From positions 1 to 64,000 of the forward strand of contig JAFGHX010000243.1 of assembly GCA_016929905.1 (NCBI GenBank): a DNA stretch of 64,000 bases. Direction: 5' to 3'. The notes beneath the pieces are model-generated. The model was not told the DNA's origin. It saw only the letters and a list, made by a program, of their open reading frames with translations, and did not search any database. Source of the stretch: Kiritimatiellia bacterium. Lineage in GTDB: Bacteria; Verrucomicrobiota; Kiritimatiellia; JAFGHX01. Below, piece by piece: positions 23,855 to 32,395 of the stretch. Every line of letters starts with the position of its first letter. Positions within the stretch are counted from its first letter, which is position 1. The position numbers and the translations under genes were made by a program.

Positions 23855-25630
23855 TCACCTCGCCGTTTCCCGCTCCCGCCGCGAGTCGTCGCTGTCGTGC
23901 GTGACGCGCAGGACGTCTTCGACTGTCGTCACGCCGTCCAGGACGCTGGCCCACCCGTTGCCGCGCAGTGTGGTCAGGCCCTGGGTGACGGCCCGTTTCA
24001 TGATGTCCTTGCTCGACGCGCGCTGCACGATCAGCGCGCGCAGTTCGTCGTTAAGGGTCATGATCTCAAAGATGGCGCGCCGGCCGTGATACCCCGTGAA
24101 CCGGCAGTCCGGGCACCCGCGTCCGCGCCGGAACGACGCCTGCGCCGCGCGCTCGGGGAACAGAGCCGCAATTTCGGCGAGCGTGCCGGCATCGACGTGG
24201 TCGGCTTCGCCGCAGGCGGGGCACACGCGACGGACGAGCCGCTGCGCGACGATGCCTTCGACACTGGAGGCCACGAGGTAGGGTTCGATCCCCATATCGG
24301 TCAGGCGCGTGACGGCGCCGGCGGAATCGTTGGTGTGCAGCGTGCTGAACACGAGGTGCCCGGTCAACGCGGCGCGGATGGCGATGTCCGCCGTCTCCCG
24401 ATCGCGTATTTCGCCGACCAGAATGACGTCCGGATCGTGCCGGAGGATGGAGCGCAGCCCGGCGGCGAACGTCAGCCCGATCTGCGGGTGGACCTGCATC
24501 TGGCTGATCCCCTCGATCTGGTATTCGACCGGGTCCTCGATCGTCACGATGTTCATCGCCTCCTTGTTGATCCTGGCCAGCGTCGCGTAGAGTGTGGTGG
24601 TCTTGCCGCTGCCGGTCGGGCCGGTCAACAGGACGATGCCGTGCGACAGCACGGTGAGCCGCGCGAGGACGGGGAACTGCTCGTCGCGCAGCCCGAGCTC
24701 GCGCATGCCGAGGAACGTGGCCTTCCTGTTCAGGATCCGCAGGTTGACCGCCTCTCCGAACTGGGTGGGCAGTACGGACACGCGCACGTCGAACTTCTCG
24801 CCGTCGACGACGGTGTCGATGCGGCCGTCGTGCGGGAGCCGTTTCTCGGCGATGTCGAGGTTCGCCATCACCTTGAGGCAGGAGACGACGGCCTTCTGCA
24901 GCGCGGCCAGTCCCTCCGGCACGGGGATCGTGTAGAGCACGCCGTCCACGCGGTAGCGCAGCCGCGTGCGCCGTTCGAACGGCTCGAAGTGGACGTCGGT
25001 GGCGCCCATCTGGACGGCGTCGCGCAGCACCTGGCGTATGAACCGCACGAGTACGGGGTTCTCGGCGTCGGCCGCCGAGTCGGTCAATTCGAGCGCGGCG
25101 ACGCTCTCCGCGGGCGAAGCGGGCAGGATCTCTTGCAGCGTGTCGGCGCCGACGCCGTAGAAATGCTTGATCGATTCGGCGATCTCATGCGCCGCGCACA
25201 GAACCCACCGCACGGAGAAGCCGAGCAGCACGCGCAGGCTGTCTTCGTCGGTGACATCGTGCACCTGGTTGGTGGCGATCGTGATCGTGCCCTGCTCCAG
25301 TTCGAGCGGCATGATGCCGTAGTGCAGGGCCGTACGCACGGGCACCCACTCCACGGCGCCGGGCCGGATATCGAAATCCACGATGCGGCCGAACGGGATG
25401 CCGGTCACCTCGGAAAGCGCCTGCAGCACGGTCTGTTCGGGCAGCACGGACTCCTTGATGAGGACCCGCTCGAGCCGCTCGCCCAGCCGGTCGGCCCGTT
25501 TGGCCCATTCGTCGATCTGTTCCTCGGTGAGCGGGCCGCGCCGGACCAATGCCCGCGCGAGCCGGGCCGAGAGCGCCTGCCGGGTGAGGCGGGGCGGCGC
25601 GACCGCCTTATCGAGTCGGCTGTTTGTCAT
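23855..25630 (-). CDS. gspE: type II secretion/type IV pilus assembly ATPase GspE/PilB family
   Basis: A 591-residue hexameric ATPase that powers pseudopilus or pilus assembly at the inner membrane. The N-terminal region (about 30-180) is the MshEN-type domain (LGERLERVLIKESVLPEQTV), then the nucleotide-binding domain with Walker A GPTGSGKTTT (about 337-346), VEDPVEYQ-like TIEDPVEYQIEG, Walker B DPDVILVGEIRD, and a C-terminal four-cysteine zinc site (CPACG and CPDCRFTGYHGR). The start ATG at 25630 lies inside the end of the upstream gene (23-base overlap). All catalytic motifs are intact. Confidence 0.94.
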   Translation of the reverse strand: MTNSRLDKAVAPPRLTRQALSARLARALVRRGPLTEEQIDEWAKRADRLGERLERVLIKESVLPEQTVLQALSEVTGIPFGRIVDFDIRPGAVEWVPVRTALHYGIMPLELEQGTITIATNQVHDVTDEDSLRVLLGFSVRWVLCAAHEIAESIKHFYGVGADTLQEILPASPAESVAALELTDSAADAENPVLVRFIRQVLRDAVQMGATDVHFEPFERRTRLRYRVDGVLYTIPVPEGLAALQKAVVSCLKVMANLDIAEKRLPHDGRIDTVVDGEKFDVRVSVLPTQFGEAVNLRILNRKATFLGMRELGLRDEQFPVLARLTVLSHGIVLLTGPTGSGKTTTLYATLARINKEAMNIVTIEDPVEYQIEGISQMQVHPQIGLTFAAGLRSILRHDPDVILVGEIRDRETADIAIRAALTGHLVFSTLHTNDSAGAVTRLTDMGIEPYLVASSVEGIVAQRLVRRVCPACGEADHVDAGTLAEIAALFPERAAQASFRRGRGCPDCRFTGYHGRRAIFEIMTLNDELRALIVQRASSKDIMKRAVTQGLTTLRGNGWASVLDGVTTVEDVLRVTHDSDDSRRERETAR

Positions 25631-26225
25631 CGAGGCTCTCCGAGAATTCCTGCGGGCAGCCGAGGGCCAGATACACCGTTTGCCCGTCGCGCCCGGCGAG
25701 CGCAACGCGCTGCGCGTCGATCGCGGCGACGCGCAGCGTTCCGATGGTCTCGCCCTGTTCGTAGAATCCGGTCCGTTGCTCGGTCATGTTCTCCACCAGC
25801 GCGGCCACCGTTCCGTCGGTGCGGCGCAAGAGCCCGCGGTAATGCAGCTTCGTCACGCGCACGCGCGGCGCCTGCTCGGCCGGTTTCGCCGCTTGCTGCG
25901 CCCGCGCGTCGGCCTGGGCCGCCTTCTCACGCGCCGCCCTCTCGCTGGCGGCCTTCGCGACAATCTGGTCCAGCACGCTGGAAGAGAACGGCGGCGGGGC
26001 GGCCTGAGCCGCGAGCCGCAGCAGGCCCGGGCTGACGATCGACGGCTTGTCCGGAGCCGGCACGTGCGGTTCCGGTGCGCCCGGCGGCGCCGTCTCGCGG
26101 AAGATGCCTCTGAGCAGGATCTGCTCCCAAACCAGCCACCAGACCACACACACGAGCACGGCCGTTGCGACGGCGCACACGCCGCGTGCGTTCACGCGTG
26201 CCAAGCCTTTCCAGAATGCGTCCAT
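25608..26225 (-). CDS. GspC/PilP-like inner-membrane protein
   Basis: A 205-residue protein with one N-terminal membrane helix (about 15-37, ARGVCAVATAVLVCVVWWLV), a proline/alanine-rich periplasmic linker and a C-terminal small beta domain (LHYRGLLRRTDGTVAALVEN, YEQGETIGTLRVAAIDAQRV) with the pattern of the homology region of GspC or PilP. In type II secretion this domain contacts the secretin; here the secretin is encoded in the same operon. The identification rests on topology, the domain pattern and position, not on strong sequence motifs. Confidence 0.65.
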   Translation of the reverse strand: MDAFWKGLARVNARGVCAVATAVLVCVVWWLVWEQILLRGIFRETAPPGAPEPHVPAPDKPSIVSPGLLRLAAQAAPPPFSSSVLDQIVAKAASERAAREKAAQADARAQQAAKPAEQAPRVRVTKLHYRGLLRRTDGTVAALVENMTEQRTGFYEQGETIGTLRVAAIDAQRVALAGRDGQTVYLALGCPQEFSESLDDKQPTR

Positions 26226-26233
26226 TGTCAGCC

Positions 26234-27070
26234 TTACTTCGGCAACTCGGCGCCGGGCGTGCCCGGCTCGGTTTCCGCCAACCCCTGCCCGAAGACCAGT
26301 GCGCTCAGGACCGCGCTGACGGCGAGCAGATCGCGTTCCTCCATGGAAATCTTCTCCATGCGCAGCTGCCGGAACGCGAAGAAGCTCGCCGAGTCGCTCG
26401 CCGCCAACACCAGGGCCCGCACGTCCGAATGCCGGCACCGCATTTGGACGCGCACCGGGTACTCGCGCATGAATTCGCCGCCGTTGGCGGCCGTGCCGTG
26501 CACGCGCGGGGGCAGCGGCTCGATCACCTCGATCGCCGGCACCTTCAGGTCAACGAGGAGCCGGCCGAGCTTCTCGACCGACGCCAACTGGAGCATGAGG
26601 GCCCGGGCGTCCTTGCCGCTGTCGACCGCCTCATCGATGCCCAGGTCGTGCGGCAGGGCGACCCGATGTTTCCGCGCACGGCCGATCAGGTTGCGGCGCG
26701 CGTCGAACAGGGCGACCTTGAAGTCGATGTGGTCCGGCGCCTGATCCTCGGCCCTCATGCGAAGGACGTCCCGTTCGCCCTTGAACGTATCCAGATAGGT
26801 GGAAGCCTGCGCCCATTCCAGCAGCAGCCGGCCCTCCTCTCTCCTGGCCGCCGCCAACTGCGCCCACATGGGCGGCTGGCCCGGCCCCCGCCCGTATCCG
26901 GCCAGCTTGAGCGACACGTTCCGGATCTCGCCTTCCAGTTCCGCGCAGCGGCGAACCGCCGGCCGGAGCGCGGCCAGCCACAGCAACACCGCGCCGAGCA
27001 CGGAGAACGCGAGAACGACGCCCATCTGGCGCCGCTCGCTCCACCTGGCCAGCATGCCCATCCGTTTCAC
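26234..27070 (-). CDS. PilO/GspM-like inner-membrane assembly protein
   Basis: A 278-residue protein with a short cytoplasmic start, a membrane helix (about 13-35, QMGVVLAFSVLGAVLLWLAAL), a helical periplasmic stretch (WAQLAAARREEGRLLLEWAQ) and a C-terminal alpha/beta domain (VQMRCRHSDVRALVLAASDS). This is the plan of PilO and GspM, which link the PilM/PilN or GspL platform to the secretin. A GTG at 27070 overlaps the stop of the PilM-PilN gene by 4 bases (GTGA), so I use it rather than the inner ATG at 27061. Sequence similarity alone is weak. Confidence 0.65.
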   Translation of the reverse strand: MKRMGMLARWSERRQMGVVLAFSVLGAVLLWLAALRPAVRRCAELEGEIRNVSLKLAGYGRGPGQPPMWAQLAAARREEGRLLLEWAQASTYLDTFKGERDVLRMRAEDQAPDHIDFKVALFDARRNLIGRARKHRVALPHDLGIDEAVDSGKDARALMLQLASVEKLGRLLVDLKVPAIEVIEPLPPRVHGTAANGGEFMREYPVRVQMRCRHSDVRALVLAASDSASFFAFRQLRMEKISMEERDLLAVSAVLSALVFGQGLAETEPGTPGAELPK

Positions 27071-28767
27071 GGTTGACGCACCTTGATCTTGACGGCAAAC
27101 AGCCGGCAATCGGTACCCGCCCACCGGCTGTCGCGGGCCTCATCGGGGACAATGCGATTGTCTTCGAGCAAGTCCGCCACCTCGATCAGCGGGTTCCGGC
27201 GCAGCTTCTCGATCATCGTACGCACACTGGAGAAATCGTTTCTCGGCGTGTAACCCTCAATCACAATCGTATCGAACCCGTTGGCGGCCGGCTTGGCCAC
27301 GGCCTCCCGGACCGGAGATGCCGTCCCGTTCTGAGCCGGCGGCGGGCCGGTGGAAGCCGGCGGCGGGCCGGTCTCGCCCTTCGGCCCATAGCTGCCGGCG
27401 TTGGCGATCAGTGTGATCCAATCCTGGCCGTTCTTGGCTTCCGCGATGGCATTCACAATGCCCTGCATCACGAGCCCGTTCTGGGCCGCGGCCCTGGCCG
27501 CCGCGAGTTTTCCGGCGACATCGGCGTTCTTGGCCTGCAGCCTCGCGAGGTCGCGCTGCAGCATCTGGTTCTGCCAGAGCTGTGTCTGGAGATTGGCCAG
27601 TTCGCGCCCGCGCCGGACGCATTGCCAGCGCTGATGCACGGCGAGCGAGGCCAGCGTCAAGGCGACGGCGGCGCCGGCACCCAGCCAGTGCGCCTTATGC
27701 CGCCGCAGCGCGAGCGTCTCACACAGGGCGGCGGGCAGCAGACTGAGGCGGGTTCGGCCGAGGCCGAGCCCGGCCACGGCCAACCCGAAGGCCACGGCAA
27801 AGCGCCCGGCATGCTTGACCCTGCCTGCGCCGGGCAGTTCATCGAGAAGCCGCACCCGCATCCTCAAGCGCCGGTTCAGCCAATCGGGCAACCCGGCCAG
27901 CGCCGCGCCGCCGCCGGCCAGAATCATCTGAGCGGGCCTCTGGTCTTCGGCGGGAAAATGCTCACGAAACAGCGCCAGACTGGTCTCCAACTCGGCGAAC
28001 CACCGCTCGCACGCGTGCGCCAGCGCCTTCTGAACGCGCTGGCCGCGCGGGTCCGCCGGGTCGATGGCCCGGCCCGGTTCCATGGCATGTGCACGCTTCA
28101 GCGACTCGGCTTCGGCCGCCTGCACGCCCAGTTCATCGGCCAGCGCCTGGCTAAACGCGTGCGCCCCCAGTTCGAACCGCCGCGCAAACAGCAGGCCGCG
28201 CTGGCCGACGACCGCCACGTCCGTGCCCTGTCGGCCGATCTCCACGCAGACGGCCGGTTGCTCGATTCCGATCCGCGCGCACTCGCAGGTGTTCGCCAAC
28301 GCGACCGGCACCGGCACGATGTCGACGACGTCCAGCCCCAGCAGTTCCGGGCCGCGCAAGGCGGTCTGCACCGTCTCGGGCCGCGCCATGACGAGCAACG
28401 CCCTGCGCACGTCGCGGCTGTGGGGCAGCGAGAGGTAGTCATAGGCCATCCGGCCCTCGGCCAGGTCGCCGAGCCGCCCGACTTCCATCGCCACGACCTG
28501 CGCGACCGACCGCGGGTCCGCGTCGGGCACAACCACGGTCTGATGCACGGTCGCCTGGCCCGGGAGGCCGATGACAAAGCGCTCGCCGAGCAGATGCACG
28601 GTTTCGAGCAGGTGGCGCAGGGCCTTCTCCCGCTCAACCTGCGACTCGGGCAGGGCGAGCGTATCCGCATGCGTCACACGGAAGCGCCCCCAGGTCCGCA
28701 CCAGGCGCACGATTTTCGCCGATGCGCGGCCCAGATCCAGGCCTACCGCCGTCTTGTATCCCGACAT
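27067..28767 (-). CDS. PilM-PilN fusion protein (GspL-like)
   Basis: A 566-residue protein. Residues 1-340 are an actin-like PilM domain (AVGLDLGRASAKIVRLVRTW, then LAGGGAALAGLPDWLNRRL); residues about 360-566 are a PilN-type part with a membrane helix (AHWLGAGAAVALTLASLAVH), a coiled coil (ELANLQTQLWQNQMLQRDLA) and a periplasmic domain (FDTIVIEGYTPRNDFSSVRT). Together this equals GspL. It would couple the GspE ATPase to the envelope-spanning parts. The ATG at 28767 and a TTG at 28773 are both possible starts, with GGAGG upstream. In most bacteria PilM and PilN are separate genes. Confidence 0.85.
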   Translation of the reverse strand: MSGYKTAVGLDLGRASAKIVRLVRTWGRFRVTHADTLALPESQVEREKALRHLLETVHLLGERFVIGLPGQATVHQTVVVPDADPRSVAQVVAMEVGRLGDLAEGRMAYDYLSLPHSRDVRRALLVMARPETVQTALRGPELLGLDVVDIVPVPVALANTCECARIGIEQPAVCVEIGRQGTDVAVVGQRGLLFARRFELGAHAFSQALADELGVQAAEAESLKRAHAMEPGRAIDPADPRGQRVQKALAHACERWFAELETSLALFREHFPAEDQRPAQMILAGGGAALAGLPDWLNRRLRMRVRLLDELPGAGRVKHAGRFAVAFGLAVAGLGLGRTRLSLLPAALCETLALRRHKAHWLGAGAAVALTLASLAVHQRWQCVRRGRELANLQTQLWQNQMLQRDLARLQAKNADVAGKLAAARAAAQNGLVMQGIVNAIAEAKNGQDWITLIANAGSYGPKGETGPPPASTGPPPAQNGTASPVREAVAKPAANGFDTIVIEGYTPRNDFSSVRTMIEKLRRNPLIEVADLLEDNRIVPDEARDSRWAGTDCRLFAVKIKVRQP

Positions 28768-28797
28768 GGACAAAGGCGGCCTTCCTCCAAACGCCGC

Positions 28798-30717
28798 TCA
28801 TTGCGGCACGAGCGTCTCTCCCCGTTCGGAGATCACCTTGGCCGTCACGAAGATGAGCAGGTTCTGATTGTGCTGCGTGACATCCCGGCGCTGAAAGAGC
28901 TTGCCCAGCAGCGGCACGTCACCGAGAAACGGCACCTTGTGCACGGTGTCCTGCGTGACGGTATCGATCAGGCCGCCCAGCACAACGGTCTCGCCGCTTT
29001 CGACGATCACCTTGGTCTGCACCTCCTTGCGGGAGACGACAGGCAATTTGACGACTACCTGCCGGATGGTCGATTGCTCATCCGTAGCGGTGATGTCCTG
29101 GTAGGAGGTCCAGCGCTCGACCCGGCTGATGGTCGGCATGAGCATGAGGTTGATGGTGCGCATGTCGGCGCCGACGCTGGGGACGGCGAGCAGGGTGATG
29201 CCCGTCTCTTCGATCACGGGTTTGCCCCGCGGAATCAGCACGGTCACGGTATAGGCCTTGTTCAGTTCATCGCGCAAATGGAAGGCCTGCGCCTGGAACT
29301 CGTCGAAGTAACGCAGGTCCTCCCCGTTCCGGAGCTTGGCCGGGTTGTTGTTTACCGTGGTCACTCTCGGCACCGAAAGCGTCTGCCCCTTCCCGGAGAT
29401 ATCGAGCGCATGGAGAACCGCCTGGAACTCGGGATCGGTCAGAATGCCGTGAAAGGTGAGGTTCAGCCCCTGGTTCGCGGTGGGTCTGTTGCCGTCTTCC
29501 GTGCGCAGCGCAAAGGGCCCCTGCGGCCCGAGCGGGAACGGCCCCTCCTCGCCCGAGGAGTAGGGTTCGTAATGCACAACGTCTCCGCCGTCTATCTGAG
29601 TCTCGGGCACGCGGGTCAGCGCGCCGTCCCGCATCACGTACCGGCTGCTCGTCACGAGCGGGCCGTTCAGGATCCAGTCAATCCCGAGTTCACGAAGGTC
29701 CGAAACGCTCGTCTGGATGAACCGGGCTTCGATGGAGACCTGCGGCGGGCTCACGTCCAGGACGGAGATGATCTGCTCGATCAGGGCCAGGTTGGCCCGC
29801 GTGTTGCGCACGATCAGCACGTGCGTATTGCGGTCGAAGTGCAGGTCGGCGCCCTGCACGGCGGGAACAAAGCGCTTGATGATCTCTTCGACGTATGTGG
29901 CGCCCTCGGACAGTTCGGTGGCCTCGTTGGTCAGGTTCGCAAGTCTGCCCGGCTGCTTTCCCTTTCCGTCGCCGGCCCAGTCGCCGCCGTGGAACTGGAG
30001 CCCGCGACGCAGGCGGTAGACGCGGGTTTCGAACGGCGCGTGCCCCTTCGCCGGCTCCGTGGCCCAGATCACATTCTTGCCGATGAAGAATTCGACGCCC
30101 ATATTCCGGGCGATGTAGTCCAACACCTCGCCAAGCGGGACTTCGTCCACGTCGATGTCCACGGCCTTGCCCTTCCCCACGGCCTTGTCGGCGATAATGT
30201 TGATGTTCTTGTCCCGGGCCAGCGCGCTGACGAACGTGCCCAGTTCGACCGCTTTCAGGTGCATGGTGACGGGTGTGTCCAGCGCTTTGTCCATCGCCCC
30301 GGCCGGCGTCTGCAACGGCGCCGTCTCACCCCGCACGAACTTGCGCATGCCGTACGTATCGGGCAAGTCCCGTTTCTCGAGGGTTTCGACGCTCATCGCC
30401 TGGCGCCCCGTCTCGGCCCGCAGAGCGGCACGCTTCGCGCGCTGCTCGACCAGCGCGGTCATGACTCTGTTCCGAAACTCCGCCAGGCCCGGCGTCATCG
30501 GGTCGCGATGGGCGATGTCCACGCACTCGATCAGCGCGGCGGCGAAATCCCCCTCGTGGTAGAGAGTCTCGGCGCGCTGCAGCACCGCGAGACCGGTATC
30601 CGATTCGGAGAGCGCGGCGGGCGAAACGGGGTGCTCGGAGGGGACATGCGCGCACCCGGACAACAGTCCGGTGAGGATCAAGACGCCACCTACCGTCCGC
30701 GCAGGGATTCTCCACAT
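28798..30717 (-). CDS. gspD: secretin (GspD/PilQ family) lipoprotein
   Basis: A 639-residue outer-membrane secretin, the channel of the secretion machine. A lipoprotein signal with GLLSGC (Cys22) anchors it without a separate pilotin. A helical segment (about 35-100, TPR-like) is followed by an N-domain (VTMHLKAVELGTFVSALARD, VPLGEVLDYIARNMGVEFFI), and the secretin core ends with VVLGGLIDTVTQDTVHKVPF and FVTAKVIS. GGGGGG precedes the ATG at 30717. A possible promoter, TTTACA-N18-ATTATA on the minus strand (30812-30841), lies upstream. It heads the operon secretin, PilM-PilN, PilO-like, GspC-like, GspE, zinc ribbon. Confidence 0.92.
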   Translation of the reverse strand: MWRIPARTVGGVLILTGLLSGCAHVPSEHPVSPAALSESDTGLAVLQRAETLYHEGDFAAALIECVDIAHRDPMTPGLAEFRNRVMTALVEQRAKRAALRAETGRQAMSVETLEKRDLPDTYGMRKFVRGETAPLQTPAGAMDKALDTPVTMHLKAVELGTFVSALARDKNINIIADKAVGKGKAVDIDVDEVPLGEVLDYIARNMGVEFFIGKNVIWATEPAKGHAPFETRVYRLRRGLQFHGGDWAGDGKGKQPGRLANLTNEATELSEGATYVEEIIKRFVPAVQGADLHFDRNTHVLIVRNTRANLALIEQIISVLDVSPPQVSIEARFIQTSVSDLRELGIDWILNGPLVTSSRYVMRDGALTRVPETQIDGGDVVHYEPYSSGEEGPFPLGPQGPFALRTEDGNRPTANQGLNLTFHGILTDPEFQAVLHALDISGKGQTLSVPRVTTVNNNPAKLRNGEDLRYFDEFQAQAFHLRDELNKAYTVTVLIPRGKPVIEETGITLLAVPSVGADMRTINLMLMPTISRVERWTSYQDITATDEQSTIRQVVVKLPVVSRKEVQTKVIVESGETVVLGGLIDTVTQDTVHKVPFLGDVPLLGKLFQRRDVTQHNQNLLIFVTAKVISERGETLVPQ

Positions 30718-30911
30718 CTTTGCACCCCCCACAGGCTGAGGATTCCTGCCGGCCCGGCCCGTGCGATTGTCGCTTGTCAGGCCCCTGATGCCGCTCCGTA
30801 CGGCACCCTTTTATAATGGCCTTCCGCCGCTGCCATGTAAACAACAAACCGGCCTCCGGCGCCCGCAAAAAAACCGTTGCCTGGCCCGTCTATTGCTGCT
30901 AAAACTAGACC

Positions 30912-31652
30912 ATGAAACGGAAAATTCCGGCCTGCCTGGTGTTGTGCTGTTTCCTCATTCCGCTCGCCGGCCGCGCGCAATCCAGCCTGATCTCGGCGCC
31001 GGCCCGCTCGGCCGTTGAAACGGGCCGCGCCGCCGGCTGGACGTTCGAAGCACGCTTCCAGTCCGACTCGCGCGAGCTGAAGGCGGGCAACACCGTGGTG
31101 GACCTCGGCATGGCCCGCCTGGTTGCGCGGGCGGGCGTGGACATTCTGCCCTATCTGCAACTCGCCGTCGACGCCGGCTGGAACCGGGCCGAGTTGGACG
31201 GCGAGGAGGGCGAGGGCGGCCTGCTGCTCGGCGCCGGCCTGCGGATGAACGTCTATGAGTACGTGATCGAGGCCTCGCCGGTCCTGGGCAGGAAGCAGAC
31301 CATCAAGCTCGGCGCCGCCGCGACGTATGCGCGCGGGGAGTCCAACTTCGGGGCGACCGATTTCGACTGGGCCGCCGTCACCGTCGCGCCCTGGATCGCG
31401 TATACTCGGAACGTGGAGGGGCCGGACAACTGGCGCCCCTACGCGCCTTCCGGGGTGGCTGTCTACGGAGGCCTCGTGTGGGCCAGCATCGACGCCGACT
31501 ACGGCGACGTCGGGTTGGACGAGAACCGCAACTTCGCGCTGCTGCTGGGCGGCGACATGCGCATGTACAGCGACGTGTCGTTCAACCTGGAGGTGCAGTT
31601 TTTCACGGAGGGCGACGTGTCCTCGTCCGTGGCGATCGGGTACCATTTCTAG
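30912..31652 (+). CDS. outer-membrane beta-barrel protein
   Basis: A 246-residue protein with a signal peptide (MKRKIPACLVLCCFLIPLAG) and alternating hydrophobic strands ending in aromatic F (SSSVAIGYHF), the C-terminal signature recognised by the Bam complex. It probably forms a small barrel of about 8-10 strands in the outer membrane. No enzymatic residues can be identified. It diverges from the secretin operon. A -10-like TAAAAC at 30900-30905 with TTGCCT at 30877-30882 (17-bp spacer) would start transcription on the ATG. Confidence 0.7.
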   Translation: MKRKIPACLVLCCFLIPLAGRAQSSLISAPARSAVETGRAAGWTFEARFQSDSRELKAGNTVVDLGMARLVARAGVDILPYLQLAVDAGWNRAELDGEEGEGGLLLGAGLRMNVYEYVIEASPVLGRKQTIKLGAAATYARGESNFGATDFDWAAVTVAPWIAYTRNVEGPDNWRPYAPSGVAVYGGLVWASIDADYGDVGLDENRNFALLLGGDMRMYSDVSFNLEVQFFTEGDVSSSVAIGYHF

Positions 31653-31687
31653 CCTGATCTGTGGCGGCTCTTGATAGGGATCAGGCT
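31651..31687 (+). terminator. perfect 9-bp stem-loop after the barrel gene
   Basis: AGCCTGATC (31651-31659) pairs with GATCAGGCT (31679-31687) across a 19-base loop. It starts inside the stop codon of the barrel gene and lies before the lipoprotein gene. Possible attenuator or terminator; no T tract. Confidence 0.5.
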
Positions 31688-31704
31688 GGCGGAAGACAAC
31701 GAGC

Positions 31705-32340
31705 ATGAAAATGGATAGAACGATCTGTGGACGGTGGCTTGGCGCCCTGCTTGCCGCCTGCCTGGCCCACCTGGCGGGCTGCGAAACCAATTCCGATGTC
31801 AGCGGCACGGAGGACGGCTCGGGGGATCCCGCCTTCAGCATCTCGCCGAGCGCCGTCACGTTGCGGGTCGGAGACACGACGGTGAAGCTTTCGGCCGTCG
31901 GCGGCGTCGCGCCGTTTGCCTGGCGCGTCAGCGACGCGACGCTGGGCACGGTTCCCGCGGACATCGACACGCGAGCCGTCACCTACACCTCGACCGGCGT
32001 GAAAGAGGGGATCAACACGGTGACCGTCACGGACGACCAGGGTTGGAGCGCCTCCGCCCTGATCATACACGGCGACAAAGTTGACACGGCGGTGACGGTC
32101 ACGCCGGCGACGGTCACGTTGAGCGGCGGCACGAACACCCAGACGTTCACCGCCTCGCAGGGCAACGCGCCCTATTCCTGGTCGGTTGACGACACCTCGC
32201 TCGCCTCGATCGTACCGGTCCACGACAGCGATGCCACCCAGGGGCTCCTTACGCGGGTGGGCGCCGGTACCGGCAGGGTGAACGTGACAGTCAGGGATTC
32301 GGTCGGCCAGACCGCCACGGCGGTCGTCTTCCTGGAATAG
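31705..32340 (+). CDS. lipoprotein with two Ig-like (Big-type) domains
   Basis: A 211-residue predicted lipoprotein. The signal peptide ends in the lipobox LAGC (Cys26). Two Ig-like repeats follow: about 43-110 (FSISPSAVTLRVGDTTVKLS, then FAWRVSDATLGTV) and about 130-211 (VTVTPATVTLSGGTNTQTFT, then YSWSVDDTSLASIV). Such modules serve adhesion or as spacers in surface proteins. Its partner is not apparent; it follows the outer-membrane barrel gene by 52 bases and may be co-transcribed with it. Confidence 0.72.
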   Translation: MKMDRTICGRWLGALLAACLAHLAGCETNSDVSGTEDGSGDPAFSISPSAVTLRVGDTTVKLSAVGGVAPFAWRVSDATLGTVPADIDTRAVTYTSTGVKEGINTVTVTDDQGWSASALIIHGDKVDTAVTVTPATVTLSGGTNTQTFTASQGNAPYSWSVDDTSLASIVPVHDSDATQGLLTRVGAGTGRVNVTVRDSVGQTATAVVFLE

Positions 32341-32395
32341 CGCGGCCGGCATCCCCCTCCGCCAGGGCCAAGGCTACGGGGTACAAATTCGGGCT

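Noticed and set aside
27073..30816. Open frame of 1247 codons on the plus strand
   Set aside because: It is antisense to the secretin and PilM-PilN genes, whose families are clear. Long antisense frames are expected at this GC content.
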